From: DASQGA01 sp035535315
GTDB taxonomy: Bacteria > Actinomycetota > Thermoleophilia > Gaiellales > Gaiellaceae
Length of the DNA stretch: 36,768 bases
Assembly: GCA_035535315.1 (NCBI GenBank)
Contig: DATLQD010000100.1
Location: 1 to 36,768, forward strand
Direction of reading: 5' to 3'
This document shows positions 1 through 8,139 of this stretch, piece by piece. Made by a program: the position numbers and the translations under genes. The notes beneath the pieces were generated by a model. It saw only the letters and a program-made list of their open reading frames with translations, was not told the DNA's origin and ran no database searches. How positions within the stretch are numbered: position 1 is the first letter of the stretch; every line of letters starts with the position of its first letter.

Positions 1-87
1 GTCTGCTACCTGGTCGGCCTCGCCCGCGGCCGCCATGGCACGGCACTCGACGACCTGATCGACGCCGTCGTCGCCAATCCCTCCTAG
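1..87 (+). CDS. C-terminal end of an unidentified protein (5' truncated)
   Basis: An open frame runs in from the left edge and ends with TAG at 85-87, giving 28 visible residues that end in ...DAVVANPS. The tail is too short to assign to a family and no function is proposed. It is probably coding because the frame has no stop, shows the GC-rich third positions of its neighbours, and ends 6 nt before the stop codon of the convergent hybrid kinase, a packing typical of this window. The start and most of the gene lie outside the window. Confidence 0.45.
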   Translation, partial: VCYLVGLARGRHGTALDDLIDAVVANPS

Positions 88-93
88 ATCGGA

Positions 94-2388
94 CTAGGCA
101 GGCTCGAGCACCTCGAGCACCTTCGCCGTAAGCGCTGCGGAGGAGAACGGCTTCGCGAGGAAGACGGTTTCCTCGACGGCCACCCCGCGCTCAGCAACGG
201 CGCTGTTCGTGAACCCAGAGGTGTAAAGGACCCGCATCGACGGACGCGAGTTGGAGAGCTCCTTCGCAAGCTCCGGGCCGTTCATCCCCGGCATCACCAC
301 GTCCGTGAGGAGCAAGTCGATCTGCCCTCCGTGCGCCTTCGACACCCCGATTGCGGCCTCGGCGCTCGACGCCTCGAGGACCGCGTAGCCGCTCTCCTCG
401 AGCATCTCGCGCACGAGCATCCGCACGATGTCCTCATCCTCGGCCAGCAGGACCGTTCGGCTCGCGTCGGGACCGGACTCCGACACCGCTGCGGGAGGCT
501 CAGCGGGTCGATCGTCCACAAGCGGGAGATAGACCGCGAACGATGTGCCGTTCCCGGGCGCCGAGGTCACCGCGACGTCGCCGCCGCTTTGCTTGACGAG
601 CCCGTAGAGGCTGGCGAGCCCGAGGCCTGGCGCCTCCGTGCGCCCCTTCGTGCTGACGAACGGCTCGAACAGGCTCGACCGCGTCGCTTCGTCGATGCCG
701 CCGCCGGTATCGGACACAGCCACGACCGCGTAGCGCCCTACGGGGAGATCGGGATCTCCGGAGCGCTTACGTGTGGACAGTGCCCGCGTCGAGAGCTTCA
801 GCGTCAACCGGCCGCCGCCCGGCATCGCGTCGCAGGCATTCGCGGCCAGCTGGTGCAAGGCGCGCTCGATTTGCTCCCGGTCGGCGCGAACGTAGAGCTC
901 CGGCTCCTCCGCGAGCACGATCGAGAGTTCGACGCCCTTGGAGAGTTGCCCCGCGAGCAGGCGTTCCATGTCGCGAACCGCCTGCGTCAGCGAAAAGACG
1001 CTCTTCTGGAGCATCTGGCGCCGGCTGAAGGATAGGAGCTGCGAGGTCAAGGTCGTGGCGCGGTCGGCCGAGTGTCGGATCAGATCGGCGTCGCGGTAGG
1101 AACGATCGTCGGGATCGAGTCGCGCAATTATGCGCTCGCTGTAGCCCGAGATCGCGGTCAGAAGGTTGTTGAAGTCGTGAGCGATGCCGCCGGCGAGGCG
1201 GCCGACCGCCTCGAGCCTCTGCGAATCACGGAGCTGTTGCTCGAGGCGATGGCGATCGTTCAGGCCCTCCATCTGCCCCAGGTAATAGCTCGGCTCGCCC
1301 TTTACGTCGCGGATCAGCGAGACGGTGAGCTGGACTGCGACGGCGTGACCGAGGTGATGGTGGTAGCGCTTTTCGACCGTAAAGCTGGGAATCTCACCTG
1401 CGAGGGTCGCTTTCATCTGTACAAGGACGGCCGCCTGGTCGCCGTCGAGGGTGATGTCGGAGAAGCTCATTCCGACGAGCTCGTGCTCTTCGTAGCCCAG
1501 CAGATCGCAGAGCGCGGGGTTCACGAGCAGGAAGCGGCCGTCGAGAGAGCCCAGCGCCATCCCGTTCGGAGCGCCGTTGAACGCCGCCGTGAAGCGTGTG
1601 CGCGTCTCCTCGAGTGCCTCGGCCGCCGCATGACGCTCCGTCACGTCGAGGAGGAAGCCATGGAGATAGAGAGGCTTGCCGTCGGCATCGCGGACGACCA
1701 CGGCCTCGTCCTGAATCCAGAGTAAGCGATCGTCCTTCGCGTAGAAGCGGTGTTCGCTCGAAAAGGCCTCACCTGTCTCGTGGGCCCTCTCCATCTCCTT
1801 CAGGACCCTGACCTTGTCGTCAGGATGGAGCCCGTTGACGAAAGACTTCGGATCGGCAAGCCATTCCTCCCGGGTGTAGCCGAAGATGTGTTCCACCTGT
1901 GGGCTCGTGTAGATGGTGGTACTCAGATCGTCGATCGCGCTGATGTAGGTGACGAGAGGAAGCTGCTCGACGATCGAGAGGTACTTGGTCTCCGCGGCCT
2001 CGCGATCGTCAGCTGCGCTCCGGATCTGGTCTGAGATCTCCGCCCGAGCGGCCACCAGCTCGATCTCGGCCACCGCCGAGGCCGCGAGATCCTCGAGCAG
2101 GCTTCGGTCCGCGCTCGTCCACCGTCGTGAAGGGCCCGAGGCCGCCCAGAGAGTGCCGAGCGTGCTTCCATCCTGCGAGATGAGCGGGGCCTCGATGCGT
2201 GCTTCGGGCAGGTGGGGCTGGGCCGCCCCGCGCTTCGAACATTCCTGCACGAGAAACCCGGCGTGGTCGGCTGTCAGCACGTGAAGAGTGAGGCGTCTGA
2301 GCCGCTCGAACGCTTCTTCCCGCGAGCCAGGGGCAGGGGAAGACGTCGAGTTCGAACTGGCTGCCGCAGCGGGTGTCGAGCGTACCAT
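94..2388 (-). CDS. Hybrid sensor histidine kinase (GAF-like, PAS, PAS, HisKA, HATPase, REC)
   Basis: A 764-residue cytosolic kinase with no membrane segment. Order: shortened GAF-like segment (about 22-112), coiled linker, PAS (about 133-250; HPDD and WIQDEAVVVRDADG typical), second PAS (about 260-378), HisKA with His404 in GGIAHDFNNLL, HATPase with N-box Asn517, G1 SDTGGGI (Asp560), F-box LFEPF and G2 PGLGLA, then a C-terminal receiver (about 645-764) with phospho-acceptor Asp696 (TDVVMPGMNG) and Lys746. All residues for autophosphorylation and transfer to its own receiver are present. The GAF-like part lacks the usual middle of the fold, so the sensory role probably rests on the PAS domains. 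It lies downstream of a NarL-type regulator on the same strand with a 112-nt gap. The ATG at 2388 is taken as the start, but the Ala/Ser-rich first 20 residues leave it uncertain. Confidence 0.9.
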   Translation of the reverse strand: MVRSTPAAAASSNSTSSPAPGSREEAFERLRRLTLHVLTADHAGFLVQECSKRGAAQPHLPEARIEAPLISQDGSTLGTLWAASGPSRRWTSADRSLLEDLAASAVAEIELVAARAEISDQIRSAADDREAAETKYLSIVEQLPLVTYISAIDDLSTTIYTSPQVEHIFGYTREEWLADPKSFVNGLHPDDKVRVLKEMERAHETGEAFSSEHRFYAKDDRLLWIQDEAVVVRDADGKPLYLHGFLLDVTERHAAAEALEETRTRFTAAFNGAPNGMALGSLDGRFLLVNPALCDLLGYEEHELVGMSFSDITLDGDQAAVLVQMKATLAGEIPSFTVEKRYHHHLGHAVAVQLTVSLIRDVKGEPSYYLGQMEGLNDRHRLEQQLRDSQRLEAVGRLAGGIAHDFNNLLTAISGYSERIIARLDPDDRSYRDADLIRHSADRATTLTSQLLSFSRRQMLQKSVFSLTQAVRDMERLLAGQLSKGVELSIVLAEEPELYVRADREQIERALHQLAANACDAMPGGGRLTLKLSTRALSTRKRSGDPDLPVGRYAVVAVSDTGGGIDEATRSSLFEPFVSTKGRTEAPGLGLASLYGLVKQSGGDVAVTSAPGNGTSFAVYLPLVDDRPAEPPAAVSESGPDASRTVLLAEDEDIVRMLVREMLEESGYAVLEASSAEAAIGVSKAHGGQIDLLLTDVVMPGMNGPELAKELSNSRPSMRVLYTSGFTNSAVAERGVAVEETVFLAKPFSSAALTAKVLEVLEPA

Positions 2389-2399
2389 CGCGCTTGCGA

Positions 2400-2435
2400 G
2401 TATCGGTGCCAGCGCGAGTTTCTACGACCCGATAC
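2400..2435. other. Inverted repeat in the gap between regulator and hybrid kinase
   Basis: Arms GTATCGG (2400-2406) and CCGATAC (2429-2435) are perfect 7-bp inverted repeats separated by 22 bp. They sit just upstream of the minus-strand hybrid kinase start at 2388. The spacing is compatible with an operator read on one face of the helix, or with a loose hairpin. No regulator is known for it, and 7-bp repeats occur by chance in GC-rich DNA. Confidence 0.25.
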
Positions 2436-2474
2436 GGGCCCGTCGCGCGCTTTTGGGCACAGCCGTACCCGTTC

Positions 2475-2490
2475 CGGGGAGGCTGCCCCG
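2475..2490 (-). terminator. Short GC hairpin after the NarL-type regulator
   Basis: CGGGG (2475-2479) pairs with CCCCG (2486-2490) around a 6-nt loop, 10 nt past the regulator stop codon on the minus strand. It has no U-tract, so it is at most a weak or Rho-assisted pause site. Read-through into the hybrid kinase is likely. Confidence 0.2.
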
Positions 2491-2500
2491 TCGGTCCGGG

Positions 2501-3178
2501 TCAGGAGATCAGAGACTGGCGCAGCGCCGTCGCGACGGCCTGCGTCCGGGTATCTGCGTCGAGCTTCCCCATCGCCTTACGGAGGTGGGTTCGAACGGTC
2601 TCGGGCGAGATGAAAAGAGCCTTTCCGATCTCCTCGTTCGAGTTGCCGTCCGCGAGCAGACGCAGTACCTCGCGCTCGCGCTTCGTGAGCGCGGGAAGTG
2701 CGTCGGCCGTCATGGGAGTCGCGAAGACGCCGGCGAGCACCGGATCGACGTACGTCCCGCCGGCGGCGACCAGCTCCACCGCGCGTACGAGGTCGTCGAG
2801 AGGGGCTTCCTTCAGGAGGAAGCCACGGGCTCCGGCGTCGATCGCCTCCATGAGGAGGGCACGCTCTCCGTAGGCGGTGTAGAGGATGACCGCGGTCCCC
2901 GGGCTCGAGCTGGCTGCGCGTCGCGCGATCTCGACACCCGAAAGCTTGGGCATCCGGAGGTCGACGACAGCGACCGTGGGGTGCCGCCGCTCCAGCTTGG
3001 CGAGTGCCTCGTCGCCATCTCGTGCGCGGCCTGCGATCTCGATCCCGTTCGACTCGAGCATTTCGCAGATCGCCTCGACCATCGCTGGATGATCGTCGGC
3101 GACGAGGCAGGTAATGGTCTTCGGGTCTGCTGACAGGGGGAAACCTCTGGAAATTATTGTACGTACAGGGCCGCACAT
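2501..3178 (-). CDS. NarL/FixJ-type response regulator (REC + LuxR HTH)
   Basis: With the ATG at 3178 the protein has 225 residues. The REC domain spans about 21-140, with acidic pocket ADDH, phospho-acceptor Asp73 (VVDLRMPKLSG) and Lys123 (LLKEAP). A LuxR/GerE helix-turn-helix follows at about 164-215 (LTKREREVLRLLADG, then SPETVRTHLRKAMGKL). The family binds DNA as a phosphorylation-dependent dimer. The start is doubtful. Homologous REC domains begin near residue 15-20 of this model, and an AGAGG ribosome site (3144-3148) lies 7 nt before a CTG at 3136 with a TACAAT box just upstream, so the protein may begin at CTG. It is divergent from the eight-gene kinase operon and upstream of the hybrid kinase, its most likely partner. 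The C-terminal half resembles the regulator at 8136-8762. Confidence 0.88.
   Translation of the reverse strand: MCGPVRTIISRGFPLSADPKTITCLVADDHPAMVEAICEMLESNGIEIAGRARDGDEALAKLERRHPTVAVVDLRMPKLSGVEIARRAASSSPGTAVILYTAYGERALLMEAIDAGARGFLLKEAPLDDLVRAVELVAAGGTYVDPVLAGVFATPMTADALPALTKREREVLRLLADGNSNEEIGKALFISPETVRTHLRKAMGKLDADTRTQAVATALRQSLIS
3134..3167 (-). promoter_or_regulatory. Candidate promoter, palindrome and RBS for the NarL-type regulator
   Basis: On the minus strand, TACAAT (3161-3156) is a good -10 box inside an AT-rich patch that stands out from the GC-rich surroundings. A transcript starting near 3149 would carry AGAGG (3148-3144) 7 nt before CTG (3136-3134). The -10 overlaps a perfect 10-bp palindrome TGTACGTACA (3158-3167), a plausible dimer-binding operator between the two divergent transcription units. 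No convincing -35 is seen. Confidence 0.4.
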
Positions 3179-3246
3179 TCCGGGTGAGCCCCACAGCGCG
3201 GAACCGGGTATGCCCATCACCCTGATCGTTGACGAAGCTTCCCTGT

Positions 3247-5199
3247 ATGCAGGACTCGACTGCGGTGAGACTCGTGCCCAAGGCTGAAGACTCGTTCGCG
3301 GACGGAGGGGCCGTCGCGGTGGGATCCGATGGGCATGCGCTCATCGATGCGGCCATCCAGGTGAACCGAGCGGAGACGCTGGAAGAGGCGCTCGGCATCC
3401 TCGTCGGGGTCGGAAGGAAGCTTCTTGGCGCTGACCGGGTTTCGGTCGCGGTCTGGGACGAGACGCTCACCCGGGGAACCATCGCGGCGGTGTCCGGTCT
3501 GCACGAAGCATCGATCGGATACGTCGTCGAGGGAAAAAAGAACCCGATGTACGAGGCCGCCACCACCGGCCTGCCCGTTCTCGGCCAGATGGGAGTCGAA
3601 GGAATTCCTGCTCCGCTGGCCGACGAGCTCAAGAATCTCAAGAGCTACATAGCAGTGCCGTTCCTGGCCGAAGGCAACCCGACGCTGACGTTTCAGTCTG
3701 GATGGTTGACGGTCTTATCGACCGAGGATCTCGAACAGGCGCTGGCGACGCTCAGTCTGCTCGGAAGCCTGACTCGCATCGCCTACAGAGCCGACGACCT
3801 CCGAATCGCGGTCGACCACGAGGCTTGCCTCGATGCCGTTCTCGACGCCGTGGAAAAGGGGGTCGTAATCCAGGCAGGGAACACGATCACCGCGAGCGCA
3901 GCCGCGCTCCGCGTGCTGGCGGTGGACGGACAGCTGCCGGCTCGAGTTAGCGCACGCTTCGAAGGCCCGGAAGACCTCCCACTTACTCCGGCTGAGTTTC
4001 TCGGCGCAGCCGCCGAGCCGATCGATGGTCCGCGGAAGTTCAAGGTCCGCATCACCGCACATGCCGGCGAGCCGCACGTGGTGGCGGGCTCGATCGCTCC
4101 GATCGCCCTCGCCGGAGACCAGGCGGGCACTGTGGCCGTCTTCCATGACGTCACAACCGAGCACAACCGGGAGTTTCTGACGGCGCAGTTCCTGAAGCGG
4201 CTCTTCGACGAGCTGCCGACCGCCATCGCTGTAGCAGACCCAGAGACGCTCGAGATCCTCTCCGTGAACCTGGCCTTCCTCGACCTGGTGGGGTACGCCG
4301 AGGAAGAGGTCGTCGGCTCGACCCCGCCCTACCCCTGGGCGTCCAACCAGGAGCTCGCTCATGCCCCGCGGGAAGAGACCGTCTACCGCCACCGCGACGG
4401 CTCGCTGATCCCGATCCGCATGGTGCGCTTCGTCGTGCCCGATGCGTCCGGCGCGGGTGTTGCAAACGTCGGCCTCGTCACCAACCTTTCCGAGCAGCGG
4501 CTGTACGAGCAGCAGCTCCTACAGAGCGGAAAGCTGGCCACGATCGGCGAGCTTGCTGCGGGGGTGGCCCACGAGATCAACAACCCGCTCTTTGCGATCC
4601 TGGGCCTGGTCGAGTTCCTGTTGAAGGACGCCGAGGTGGGCACGAAAGGCCACGAGCGGCTGGTGCTCATCCAGCGCACCGGGCTCGAGATCAAGGAGAT
4701 CGTGCGAGCCCTGCTCGACTTCGCTCGCGAGCCGTCGGACGAGCGCGTACCAGTATCCGTCGCGGACGCGGCGCGCGAGACCGTCGAGCTCTTCAGGCGC
4801 ACGAGCGCGGCGAAGGCGAGCGACCTTCGTGCGGACTACACGGGCGAAGACACCGTCGTCGACGGCAGCGGAAACCAGCTCAAGCAGATATTTCTCAACC
4901 TCCTGGCGAATGCCACCCACGCGGTTGGGGGCGCCGGTGGTGAGGTCGACCTCGCCGTGAAGCGTGATGGCGACTGGGTCGTCGCGACCGTGTCAGACAC
5001 CGGACCGGGCATCCCGGAGAACGTTCTCCCTCGCATCTTCGACCCGTTCTTCACCACCAAGCGCGGCACCGGAGGAAGCGGCCTCGGTCTTTCGGTCAGC
5101 CTCGGGATCGCGCAGGCACATGGAGGAACGCTCCTAGCCGAGAACCGTCCGGAGGGTGGCGCACGCTTCGTCTTGCGCCTCCCCGCGGTCCGGTCATGA
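3247..5199 (+). CDS. Sensor histidine kinase (GAF, PAS-like, PAS, HisKA, HATPase)
   Basis: A 650-residue soluble kinase. GAF spans about 32-180, a weak PAS-like segment about 190-305 and a clearer PAS about 315-420. HisKA carries His442 in LAAGVAHEINNPL, the form typical of NtrB/ZraS-like kinases. The ATPase domain has Asn555 (NLLANATHAV), Asp584 (SDTGPGI), FDPFFTTK and GSGLGLSVS, so it is catalytically complete. It heads a tight operon: its TGA overlaps the ATG of the REC-HD-GYP-REC gene by 4 nt. The ATG at 3247 was chosen; an in-frame TTG at 3229 would add 6 residues, and neither has a strong ribosome site. The first PAS may bind a ligand, but no cofactor residues can be assigned. Its receiver partner is likely encoded immediately downstream. 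Confidence 0.9.
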   Translation: MQDSTAVRLVPKAEDSFADGGAVAVGSDGHALIDAAIQVNRAETLEEALGILVGVGRKLLGADRVSVAVWDETLTRGTIAAVSGLHEASIGYVVEGKKNPMYEAATTGLPVLGQMGVEGIPAPLADELKNLKSYIAVPFLAEGNPTLTFQSGWLTVLSTEDLEQALATLSLLGSLTRIAYRADDLRIAVDHEACLDAVLDAVEKGVVIQAGNTITASAAALRVLAVDGQLPARVSARFEGPEDLPLTPAEFLGAAAEPIDGPRKFKVRITAHAGEPHVVAGSIAPIALAGDQAGTVAVFHDVTTEHNREFLTAQFLKRLFDELPTAIAVADPETLEILSVNLAFLDLVGYAEEEVVGSTPPYPWASNQELAHAPREETVYRHRDGSLIPIRMVRFVVPDASGAGVANVGLVTNLSEQRLYEQQLLQSGKLATIGELAAGVAHEINNPLFAILGLVEFLLKDAEVGTKGHERLVLIQRTGLEIKEIVRALLDFAREPSDERVPVSVADAARETVELFRRTSAAKASDLRADYTGEDTVVDGSGNQLKQIFLNLLANATHAVGGAGGEVDLAVKRDGDWVVATVSDTGPGIPENVLPRIFDPFFTTKRGTGGSGLGLSVSLGIAQAHGGTLLAENRPEGGARFVLRLPAVRS

Positions 5200-6572
5200 A
5201 GATCCTCGTGATCGACGACGAGCCGGTGATCCGGGATCTCATGCTCGAGATTCTCCACGAGGCGGGCTACGAGTCGACAGGGGCTCCGACCGCCGAGTTC
5301 GCGCTCGGCCTGCTCGTCGACCCTGACCTCGATCTCGTCGTCAGCGACGTCGTGATGCCCGGTCTCTCCGGCCTCGAGCTCCTGGAGGAGGTTCGGACAG
5401 TCCGGCCCGCGCTTCCGGTCGTTCTCGTCACCGGCGCCGGCACCTACTCGACGCTGAGCGAGGCGCTCGCGCGGGGAGCCGACGGGCTCGTCATCAAGCC
5501 GTTCTCTCACAGCGAGTTCCTCACCGCGATTGCAGCCGCTTTGGAGCGATCGGGCCGGGCCCAACGAGACATGAGCGAACGCCTACTCGCGCCCAGCCTT
5601 GCGATGGCGCTCGCGAACGCGATCGAGGCTCGAGACGCAGGCACGCATGGCCATTGCGAGCGTCTGACCACACTCGCCGTCTGGATCGCCGCCCAGCTCG
5701 GGCTCGGCACCGCCGAGACGGAGATCGTCCGTCTGGGAGCGATCCTGCACGACGTGGGCAAGATCGGGATCCCGGATCGCGTTCTGCTGAAGCCTGGACC
5801 GCTCACTGCGGAAGAGCTCGAGCTCATGCGCACCCACCCACAGGTCGGTGACCGCGTGCTCGAACCCCTCGAGCTTCTGTCCTCGGTGCGTCCGGTCGTC
5901 CTCCACCACCACGAGCGCTGGGACGGCGAGGGGTACCCGGACGGGCTCGCCGCCGAGGCCACGCCCCTGCCTGCTCGCATCGTCGGGCTTGCCGATGCGA
6001 TTGAAGCCATGTGGGCGCAGCGCCCGTATCGCGAGTCCCTGACCAGGACCCAGATCCTTGCCGAGCTCGAGAAGGGCGCCGGAGCACAATGGGACCCCGA
6101 GCTCGTGCGCATCGTCCTCGCGGGGATCGAAAGCGGCGACCTCGGCTTCACCCCCTCCGGAATCCGCGTCGCCATCCAGAGCCCTGCCGCGAATCACAAG
6201 ATCTTCTCGGTCCTGCTCGTCGAGGAGGATTCGGCGGCCGCGGAGCTCGCACGGGATGCGATCGAGACCGCCTTCGACGACGTCCGGGTCGTCCACGCGA
6301 AGAATGCCGTCCGCGCGCTCGAGCTCTGTGGGACGTCGGTGTGGTCACTCGTGTTGATCGACCAGCACCTTCCCGACGGGAGCGGCATGGAGCTGCTGCA
6401 CAGCATCAGGGCTGACGGTCCCGCCACCCCGGTGGTCATGATCACGGGGAACGGCTCGGAAGCGCTCGCAGTCGAGGCCTTTCACAAGGGCGCCAACGAC
6501 TACGTCGTCAGGGGGGAGCACTTCGCCGGCGACCTTACACGCCGCGTTCGCACCCTTCTGGAGGCCGCATGA
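5196..6572 (+). CDS. Response regulator REC-HD-GYP-REC, predicted c-di-GMP phosphodiesterase
   Basis: 458 residues. N-terminal REC (1-118; pocket DDE, phospho-acceptor Asp51 in SDVVMPGLSG, Lys101 in IKPF) is followed by HD-GYP (about 128-325) and a second REC (about 336-458). The HD-GYP part keeps His185-Asp186 (ILHDVGKIGIPD), His214 (THPQVG), HHHE (237-240), GYP (246-248) and RPYR (276-279), pointing to hydrolysis of cyclic di-GMP. In the usual ADxxDA motif the second Asp is Glu270 (ADAIEAM), a conservative change near the metal site. The second REC keeps Asp389 (LIDQHLPDGSG) but has Arg439 where the conserved Lys is expected. Placing the enzyme between two receivers is unusual; most family members have one N-terminal REC. 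Both ends overlap neighbouring genes by 4 nt. Confidence 0.88.
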   Translation: MKILVIDDEPVIRDLMLEILHEAGYESTGAPTAEFALGLLVDPDLDLVVSDVVMPGLSGLELLEEVRTVRPALPVVLVTGAGTYSTLSEALARGADGLVIKPFSHSEFLTAIAAALERSGRAQRDMSERLLAPSLAMALANAIEARDAGTHGHCERLTTLAVWIAAQLGLGTAETEIVRLGAILHDVGKIGIPDRVLLKPGPLTAEELELMRTHPQVGDRVLEPLELLSSVRPVVLHHHERWDGEGYPDGLAAEATPLPARIVGLADAIEAMWAQRPYRESLTRTQILAELEKGAGAQWDPELVRIVLAGIESGDLGFTPSGIRVAIQSPAANHKIFSVLLVEEDSAAAELARDAIETAFDDVRVVHAKNAVRALELCGTSVWSLVLIDQHLPDGSGMELLHSIRADGPATPVVMITGNGSEALAVEAFHKGANDYVVRGEHFAGDLTRRVRTLLEAA

Positions 6573-6934
6573 CGATCAGGCTCATCGTTGCGGAGGACCA
6601 CTTCGCCGTCCGCGCGGGACTCGTGGCCTACCTGGACGAGCAAACCGACATGGAGGTCGTCGGCGAGGCAGAGAACGGCCTCGCCGCATGCGAGCTCGTG
6701 CGCGACCTTGCTCCCGACCTGGTCCTCATGGATGTGCGTATGCCAGTGATGGACGGCATCGAGGCCACGCGCACCGTGAAGGTCGAGCACCCGGGCACCG
6801 TCGTCCTCCTGATCTCGGCCTACGAGCAAGCGGAGCTCGTCGCGGCCGGTACGGACGCCGGGGCGGATGGCTTCCTGCTCAAGGGCTCCGGCGGCGAGGC
6901 ACTCGTCGCCCGCGTTCGGGAGCTGGCCGCATGA
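6569..6934 (+). CDS. Stand-alone receiver protein, NarL-like REC without output domain
   Basis: 121 residues forming one receiver domain: acidic pocket AEDH (8-11), phospho-acceptor Asp55 (LMDVRMPVMDG), Ser/Thr switch in LISA and Lys105 (LLKGSGGE). The domain resembles NarL/FixJ regulators, yet the protein stops where the linker to a LuxR helix-turn-helix would begin. It is either a phospho-transfer intermediate of the CheY/Spo0F type or a regulator that lost its output domain. It overlaps the HD-GYP gene and the next kinase gene by 4 nt each (ATGA), so translational coupling is likely. Its phosphate could come from either flanking kinase. Confidence 0.85.
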   Translation: MTIRLIVAEDHFAVRAGLVAYLDEQTDMEVVGEAENGLAACELVRDLAPDLVLMDVRMPVMDGIEATRTVKVEHPGTVVLLISAYEQAELVAAGTDAGADGFLLKGSGGEALVARVRELAA

Positions 6935-8139
6935 CAGCACTCCGGAAACTCATTCGCCGACCGACGGGGGCAGCACTTGTCACGATCGGCCTCGGGCTGC
7001 TCTTCCTCGGGCTGTATGCCGGGGAAGCCAGCGACCTCGGGATCAAGGAATTTTCACTTGAACTTGCACTATTCGCCGTCCTTGGCTTGCTGGCCGCACG
7101 CAACTTCGTCCTTGCACGAGAGCATCGCAAGGAGGCGCGGGAGCTCGGACGTACGAAGGCCGAGCTCGAGCGTGCCTACGTCGACCGCGAGTCGGCGCTT
7201 GCAGCCAGCCGGACGGGTGTGTGCCTCTTTGCTGACGGCCAGGCTCGTTTCTGGAACCCGGCGTTCCTCGAGCTGCTCGAGCTCGAGGGTGATCTCCCGA
7301 CGGACTGGGCGAGCTTCTTGGCCCGGATCCAGACCGCGTCGACCCTCGGCGACGAGTTCGCCTTCGAAACGGCAACTGGAAAGAGCATCCGGGTCCGCCT
7401 GAGCGCGCTCGGGCTCGGCCAGATGCTCGTGAGCGTCGACGACGTGACGGACGACGTGCGTGAGCGTGCGACTCGTGACGAGTTCGTGGCCCAGATGGTG
7501 ACTACGCAGGAGTACGACTCCCGCCGGGTCGCGGAACTCCTCCATGAGGACGTCGTCCAGCAGCTCACGGCGCTCGGATTCGGGCTCGAGCTAGCTTCGA
7601 TGCGATCGGGGGACGGCTCGCTCGCGGAGCTCTCGGCCTCGGTGGGCCAGATCATGATGTCGCTGCGGCGCCTTCTGGTTGACCTTCATCCTGCCGTCCT
7701 CGAGAGCCAGGGGCTCGCAGCTGCGGTCGACGTGGCAGCCGCAGAGCTTCGCGCGGCAGGGGTCGAGGTGGACGTGTCCCCCTTCAGCGAGCGGTTCGGC
7801 CGCACTCTCGAGCAGCTTGCCTACCGTGCCGTGCAAGAGGCGTTCAAGAACGTTCTTACGCACGCCCAGGCGGAGAGAGTCACCGTCGGGCTCGTGGAGC
7901 TGGACCGTGTTCTCTTCTGCGAGATCACCGACGACGGTCGGGGATACTACGCTGCCGAGCCGATCGACGTGACTCGCCACGGGCGGCTCGGTGTAAAGCT
8001 CGTGCGCAAGCGGATCGAGCTTGCGGGCGGGACCTTCTCCCTGCGCTCAACTCGTGCCAACGGCACGACATTTGCCTTCACGCTCCCCATGCAGGGAGTC
8101 TCGATCGAACCGGCTGTCCAGCAGGCCGAGGTCGCATGA
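6931..8139 (+). CDS. Membrane histidine kinase of the NarX/DesK type (HisKA_3)
   Basis: 402 residues from the ATG at 6931, whose ATGA overlaps the preceding stop. An in-frame extension further upstream only reads through the receiver gene out of phase and is not used. Two N-terminal membrane helices (about 12-30 and 43-62) lead into a coiled segment (about 63-90) and a PAS-like region (about 90-175). The HisKA_3 dimerisation domain has His205 in ELLHEDVVQQLTALGF. A short ATPase domain has Asn307 (QEAFKNVLTHA), Asp334 (TDDGRGY) and GRLGVKLVRKR. This kinase class pairs with LuxR-type regulators, and exactly such a regulator follows with a 4-nt overlap, so the two are probably a cognate pair. 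With almost no loop between the helices, sensing is likely in the membrane or cytosol. Confidence 0.9.
   Translation: MTALRKLIRRPTGAALVTIGLGLLFLGLYAGEASDLGIKEFSLELALFAVLGLLAARNFVLAREHRKEARELGRTKAELERAYVDRESALAASRTGVCLFADGQARFWNPAFLELLELEGDLPTDWASFLARIQTASTLGDEFAFETATGKSIRVRLSALGLGQMLVSVDDVTDDVRERATRDEFVAQMVTTQEYDSRRVAELLHEDVVQQLTALGFGLELASMRSGDGSLAELSASVGQIMMSLRRLLVDLHPAVLESQGLAAAVDVAAAELRAAGVEVDVSPFSERFGRTLEQLAYRAVQEAFKNVLTHAQAERVTVGLVELDRVLFCEITDDGRGYYAAEPIDVTRHGRLGVKLVRKRIELAGGTFSLRSTRANGTTFAFTLPMQGVSIEPAVQQAEVA

Noticed and set aside
3702..3714. GATGGTTGACGG, similar to the end of the 163-nt element
   Set aside because: It is inside the GAF-domain coding sequence (GWLTV), matches only partly and has no further similarity around it.
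6688..6930. N-terminal extension of the HisKA_3 kinase
   Set aside because: It reads through the receiver gene out of phase and is Arg/Gly-rich; the ATG at 6931 in an ATGA overlap fits the operon pattern.
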